Below, piece by piece: positions 61,318-64,000 of a stretch of 64,000 nt of DNA. The first letter of the stretch is position 1; each line of letters begins with the position of its first letter. The position numbers were made by a program, and so were the translations under genes. The notes below the pieces were generated by a model that was not told the DNA's origin, ran no database searches, and worked only from the letters and a program-made list of their open reading frames with translations. This DNA comes from JAPOXR01 sp965219635 (lineage in GTDB: Bacteria > Pseudomonadota > Alphaproteobacteria > Rhodobacterales > Rhodobacteraceae): assembly GCA_965219635.1 (NCBI GenBank), contig OZ244783.1, positions 186,001-250,000 on the forward strand, written 5' to 3'.

Positions 61318-62118
61318 TCATGCCCGTGCACTGCGTGTCCGGGAACCGGGCTTTCGTTCCTGCTTGTTCCGTGCACCAAGTGGCAGCTTTACATGGTTGC
61401 GCAGCACACCGGGTGCAATCTCTGCGACCTCCCCTGGCTTTAGGTTTCCTAGGCTGAACGGCCCGAATGATATCCGTATCAGCCGGTTGACCCGCAATCC
61501 GACAGCTTCCATTGCCCGGCGTACCTCGCGGTTGCGCCCGCTGCGCAAACCAACTGTCAGCCAGGAGTTTGCGCCCTGCTCCCGATCAAGCTTGGCGGTA
61601 AACGGGCCCAGCTTTTCTCCTCCGGCAATTGGACCCCGGCGCAATTCATCGAGGATGGAGTCAGTTACCTTGCCATAGGCCCGCACACGGTATTTGCGCA
61701 GCCAACCGGTGCTTGGGAGTTCAAGATGCCTCTTCAGTTCCCCGTCATTGGTAAGGAGGAGAAGACCCTCCGAGTTGATGTCCAGACGACCAACCGTCAC
61801 AACTCGCGGCAATTCCTCAGGGAGAGTATCATGGACAGTGCGGCGGCCTTTTTCATCACTTGACGAGGTGATGATGCCAACTGGCTTGTAATGCCGCCAG
61901 AGTTTGGCAGGTTCCTTTTCGGGAATCTCCTCGCCATCGACCATGACGCTATCCGCGGAATGCACATTGGTTGCCGGGCTCTGCAACACCTGGCCGTTGA
62001 CAGAAACGCGTCCCGCAAGCACCAGTCTTTCCGCATCCCTGCGGGAAGCAACTCCGGCCCGCGCCAACACCTTGGCAACTCGTTCGCCCTGTGGTGCGGG
62101 TCTCTTTGATTTGGGCAT
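61318..62118 (-). CDS. rluB: Ribosomal large subunit pseudouridine synthase B-like
   Basis: Pseudouridine synthase of the RsuA/RluB type, 266 residues. The S4 RNA-binding domain is residues 10-60 (RVAKVLARAGVASRRDAERLVLAGRVSVNG); the catalytic Asp is in GRLDINSEGLLLLTNDG; LRSGRNREVRRAMEAVGLRVNRLIRISFGPF follows. It modifies 23S rRNA. It is divergent from tadA, an arrangement seen in many alphaproteobacteria. Confidence 0.92.
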   Translation of the reverse strand: MPKSKRPAPQGERVAKVLARAGVASRRDAERLVLAGRVSVNGQVLQSPATNVHSADSVMVDGEEIPEKEPAKLWRHYKPVGIITSSSDEKGRRTVHDTLPEELPRVVTVGRLDINSEGLLLLTNDGELKRHLELPSTGWLRKYRVRAYGKVTDSILDELRRGPIAGGEKLGPFTAKLDREQGANSWLTVGLRSGRNREVRRAMEAVGLRVNRLIRISFGPFSLGNLKPGEVAEIAPGVLRNHVKLPLGARNKQERKPGSRTRSARA

Positions 62119-62240
62119 GTCATCGTCCAGTAGTGCTCACTCTCCGTAGCCAGTCTCCAATCGGTTTCGCAATTCAATTCTGCTGCTTGTTGATGCTATC
62201 CGGACCTTGAAAGCAACTCCGATCAATTCGAAGTGGGCAT

Positions 62241-62738
62241 ATGAGCAGCAACCTGCCCAAAACCGCCAAGTGGCCGTTCAGTTCGCAAATGGGCGCTGCC
62301 CTTGAAGAGGCGCGCCGGGCAGCAGCTCGAGGTGAAGTGCCCGTTGGTGCAGCCATTACAGGACCGGATGGACAATTGCTGGCTGTGGCGGGAAACCGGA
62401 CCCGCGAATTGAATGATCCGACCGCTCATGCCGAATTGCTGGCGATCCGCGCTGCCTGTTCCACCACCGGCAATCCAAGGCTGGAAGGGTGCAGCATCCA
62501 TGTGACGCTTGAGCCATGCGCCATGTGCGCGGGCGCAATCAGCCACGCCAGGATTTCACGGCTCTACTATGGTGCATCCGACCCCAAATCAGGCGGTGTC
62601 GAGCACGGCGCCCGGGTCTTCGAGCACCCTCAGTGCCATTTCAGACCGGAGGTCTATTCGGGATTTTGCGAGGCCGAGGCACAAGAGTTGCTTTCTGGCT
62701 TCTTCAGTGAACTCCGCAAGAACGGGAAAGCAGATTAA
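62241..62738 (+). CDS. tadA: tRNA-specific adenosine deaminase
   Basis: Converts adenosine-34 to inosine in tRNA-Arg(ACG); essential in most bacteria. The zinc motifs are AHAELLAIR (HAE) and LEPCAMCAGA (PCxxC). 165 residues is usual. The first ATG at 62241 is used; the ATG at 62289 would give a shorter N-terminus that still covers the fold. Confidence 0.93.
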   Translation: MSSNLPKTAKWPFSSQMGAALEEARRAAARGEVPVGAAITGPDGQLLAVAGNRTRELNDPTAHAELLAIRAACSTTGNPRLEGCSIHVTLEPCAMCAGAISHARISRLYYGASDPKSGGVEHGARVFEHPQCHFRPEVYSGFCEAEAQELLSGFFSELRKNGKAD

Positions 62739-62980
62739 TTCCGATGCGGCAGTGTTGAGGCTGGTATTGGCCAGATAGTTCCCGAGAGCGAACCCCGGTT
62801 CTTTCGCCGTCTTTGCAGTGCGAGGCCGAGCGGCATTGCCGGACGCCAGGCACCAATCAAACTGGACACCGAACTGAAGGTTGCCGGTTTGGGTCTTCGA
62901 AGATATGCGTTCGGCAATTCGATCGTTCCGCTGTGCCGGCATTTCTGGCAATTCGGGGCGAGCGGCAGGCAAGAGGCGGA

Positions 62981-63655
62981 ATGCAAGGAATGAACAGCTA
63001 TATTGATGGCTATTGTGAGAGGCTGGAACCTGGCTTCTGGGCGGAACCTCTAAACGCTGTCACCAATCTTGCCTTCATCATCGCGGCAATCGTCGTGGGC
63101 AGAAGTCTTGGGCGAAATGGACCTGTACAAGCGTGGGTTCTCGTGGCGATCATGACCATGATCGGAACGGGCTCTTTCCTGTTCCACACCTTTGCGACCC
63201 GCTGGGCAATGCTGACCGATGTGATCCCCATTGCCGCATTTGTCCTCTACTTCCTGTATCTGGCGAACCGCTACTTCCTGGGAATGAGAGTGATTTGGGC
63301 GCTTCTCGCAACGTTGCTGTTCTTTCCGTATGCGCCGGCAGCTGCCTATTTGATTGATGCCCTGATCCCGATTGCAGGAGACTCCTCGGGATATGGTGCA
63401 ATTGCACTTCTGATCTTCATCTACGCCGCTGTGCTCTGGCGCGGAAAGCCGGACGTAGCGCGCGGCCTGTTGATTGGAGGAGTGCTGCTGACCATCTCCA
63501 TTGGTTTTCGTGTAGCAGACCATCTGGTTTGCGACGCGTTTCCTGTAGGCACGCACATTTTCTGGCACATGCTGAACGCTTGCATGCTGGGCTGGATGAT
63601 ACATGTGATACGGAACGAGCTTGAAGGCCGGTACGGGGATGCCGGGCAGGCCTGA
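62981..63655 (+). CDS. Ceramidase-domain membrane protein
   Basis: Seven-helix membrane protein of 224 residues of the alkaline ceramidase superfamily (CREST). The N-terminus YIDGYCERLEPGFWAEPLNAVTNLAF and the helix IGTGSFLFHTFATRWAMLTDVIPI hold the typical serine, histidine and aspartate metal-site residues; the final His pair is in THIFWHMLNA. Bacterial function is not established. The ATG at 62981 follows GAGGCGGA; 62990 is an alternative. It is upstream of gatC, as often seen in Rhodobacterales-like genomes. Confidence 0.85.
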   Translation: MQGMNSYIDGYCERLEPGFWAEPLNAVTNLAFIIAAIVVGRSLGRNGPVQAWVLVAIMTMIGTGSFLFHTFATRWAMLTDVIPIAAFVLYFLYLANRYFLGMRVIWALLATLLFFPYAPAAAYLIDALIPIAGDSSGYGAIALLIFIYAAVLWRGKPDVARGLLIGGVLLTISIGFRVADHLVCDAFPVGTHIFWHMLNACMLGWMIHVIRNELEGRYGDAGQA

Positions 63656-63673
63656 ACATGAACGGGGCAATCT

Positions 63674-63961
63674 ATGTCAATTGATCTGGAAACAGCGAGG
63701 CGGGTCGCGCACCTGGCACGCATCAGGATAGAGGAGGAGGAACTGCCGGCGATAGCCAGGGAGTTGTCCTCCATTGTGAATTTCATGGAGCGGTTGAACA
63801 AGGTTGATGTGGACGGCGTCGAGGCCATGACCACGGTCACACCGATGAAACTCCCGCGGCGCCAGGATGTTGTCAGCCAGGCATCTGATCAGGCTGCCAT
63901 TCTCTCAAACGCGCCTGAGGCCAGACAGGGCTTCTTTGCAGTGCCAAAGGTCGTGGAATGA
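63674..63961 (+). CDS. gatC: Aspartyl/glutamyl-tRNA amidotransferase subunit C
   Basis: Small subunit of the GatCAB complex that turns Glu-tRNA(Gln) or Asp-tRNA(Asn) into the amidated form. 95 residues with the family motifs VAHLARIRIEEEELPAIARELSSIVNFMERLNKVDVDGVEAM and QGFFAVPKVVE. Its stop overlaps gatA as ATGA. Confidence 0.95.
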   Translation: MSIDLETARRVAHLARIRIEEEELPAIARELSSIVNFMERLNKVDVDGVEAMTTVTPMKLPRRQDVVSQASDQAAILSNAPEARQGFFAVPKVVE

Positions 63962-64000
63962 CTCAGGAACTGAACAAGCTCACGATTGCTGATGCAGCAA
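63958..64000 (+). CDS. gatA: Glutamyl-tRNA amidotransferase subunit A (partial, N-terminus)
   Basis: Only 14 codons lie within the window (MTQELNKLTIADAA), which match the N-terminus of GatA (MTxLTKLTIAEA). The ATG overlaps the gatC stop by four bases. GatA is the amidase of the complex. The frame runs off the edge. Confidence 0.85.
   Translation, partial: MTQELNKLTIADAA

Noticed and set aside
1..64000. tRNA, rRNA and CRISPR search by eye
   Set aside because: No T-loop GGTTCRAxTCC with matching acceptor stem, no rRNA-like segments and no regularly spaced repeats were seen.

Overview
The window reads as a moderately GC-rich chromosome segment of a Gram-negative bacterium, most likely an alphaproteobacterium with a marine or host-associated life. 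The reasons are: substrate-binding-protein transporters of the TTT, TAXI-TRAP and ABC types; a fused NarK and respiratory nitrate reductase; a hut pathway using HutF; sulfatases; a DUF2927 lipoprotein; and a gatC-gatA junction. This placement is inference. I found no rRNA, tRNA or CRISPR.

Layout. 1-3159: start of a nitrate respiration operon on the minus strand (narK fusion, then narG cut by the window edge). 3858-6941: an AAA+/DUF4143 ATPase and a HipBA-type toxin-antitoxin pair with two operators. 7307-8023: glutamine amidotransferase. 8240-10009: an IS1634-type transposase whose first two catalytic residues are changed. 10344-16043: LysR regulator, a tripartite tricarboxylate transporter (TctC-B-A) and a translationally coupled cytoplasmic sulfatase. 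16465-21451: FGGY sugar kinase with a ribose-type ABC importer. 21847-24465: two tandem GSU2403-family nucleotidyltransferase-fold paralogs that have lost their catalytic carboxylates. 24622-29902: ureohydrolase divergent from a glycine-betaine-type ABC importer. 30388-37857: LysR, TAXI-TRAP importer, a second coupled sulfatase and a TPP enzyme. 38067-41893: MBL hydrolase plus a second TTT system. 42605-48197: PanB-like enzyme, sterol-desaturase-type hydroxylase, two gene relics (aldehyde dehydrogenase and LysR), LysR, class II aldolase, fatty acid desaturase. 48396-50103: an ImmA/IrrE-type protein with a mutated metallopeptidase motif and a TacA-type antitoxin. 50325-56237: hutF, hutI, hutH, hutU. 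56546-59136: Fic protein and Mrr-type nuclease. 59318-64000: fructokinase-like PfkB, DUF2927 lipoprotein, rluB, tadA, ceramidase-like membrane protein, gatC and the first codons of gatA.

How it fits together. Most of the window is scavenging metabolism. Five substrate-binding-protein importers each sit with enzymes that would act on the imported molecule. In two of them a sulfatase without a signal peptide overlaps the last transporter gene by ATGA, which suggests uptake of intact sulfate esters and desulfation inside the cell. Four of the five binding-protein genes are followed by a GC-rich stem-loop before the membrane or ATPase genes, a layout known to raise binding-protein expression over the permease. 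The accessory islands (HipBA, the NTase pair, ImmA/TacA, Fic/Mrr) are notable because several members keep intact reading frames while losing catalytic residues. The best candidate for something undescribed is the tandem pair of pseudo-nucleotidyltransferases, the second of which starts directly at the arm of a perfect inverted repeat.
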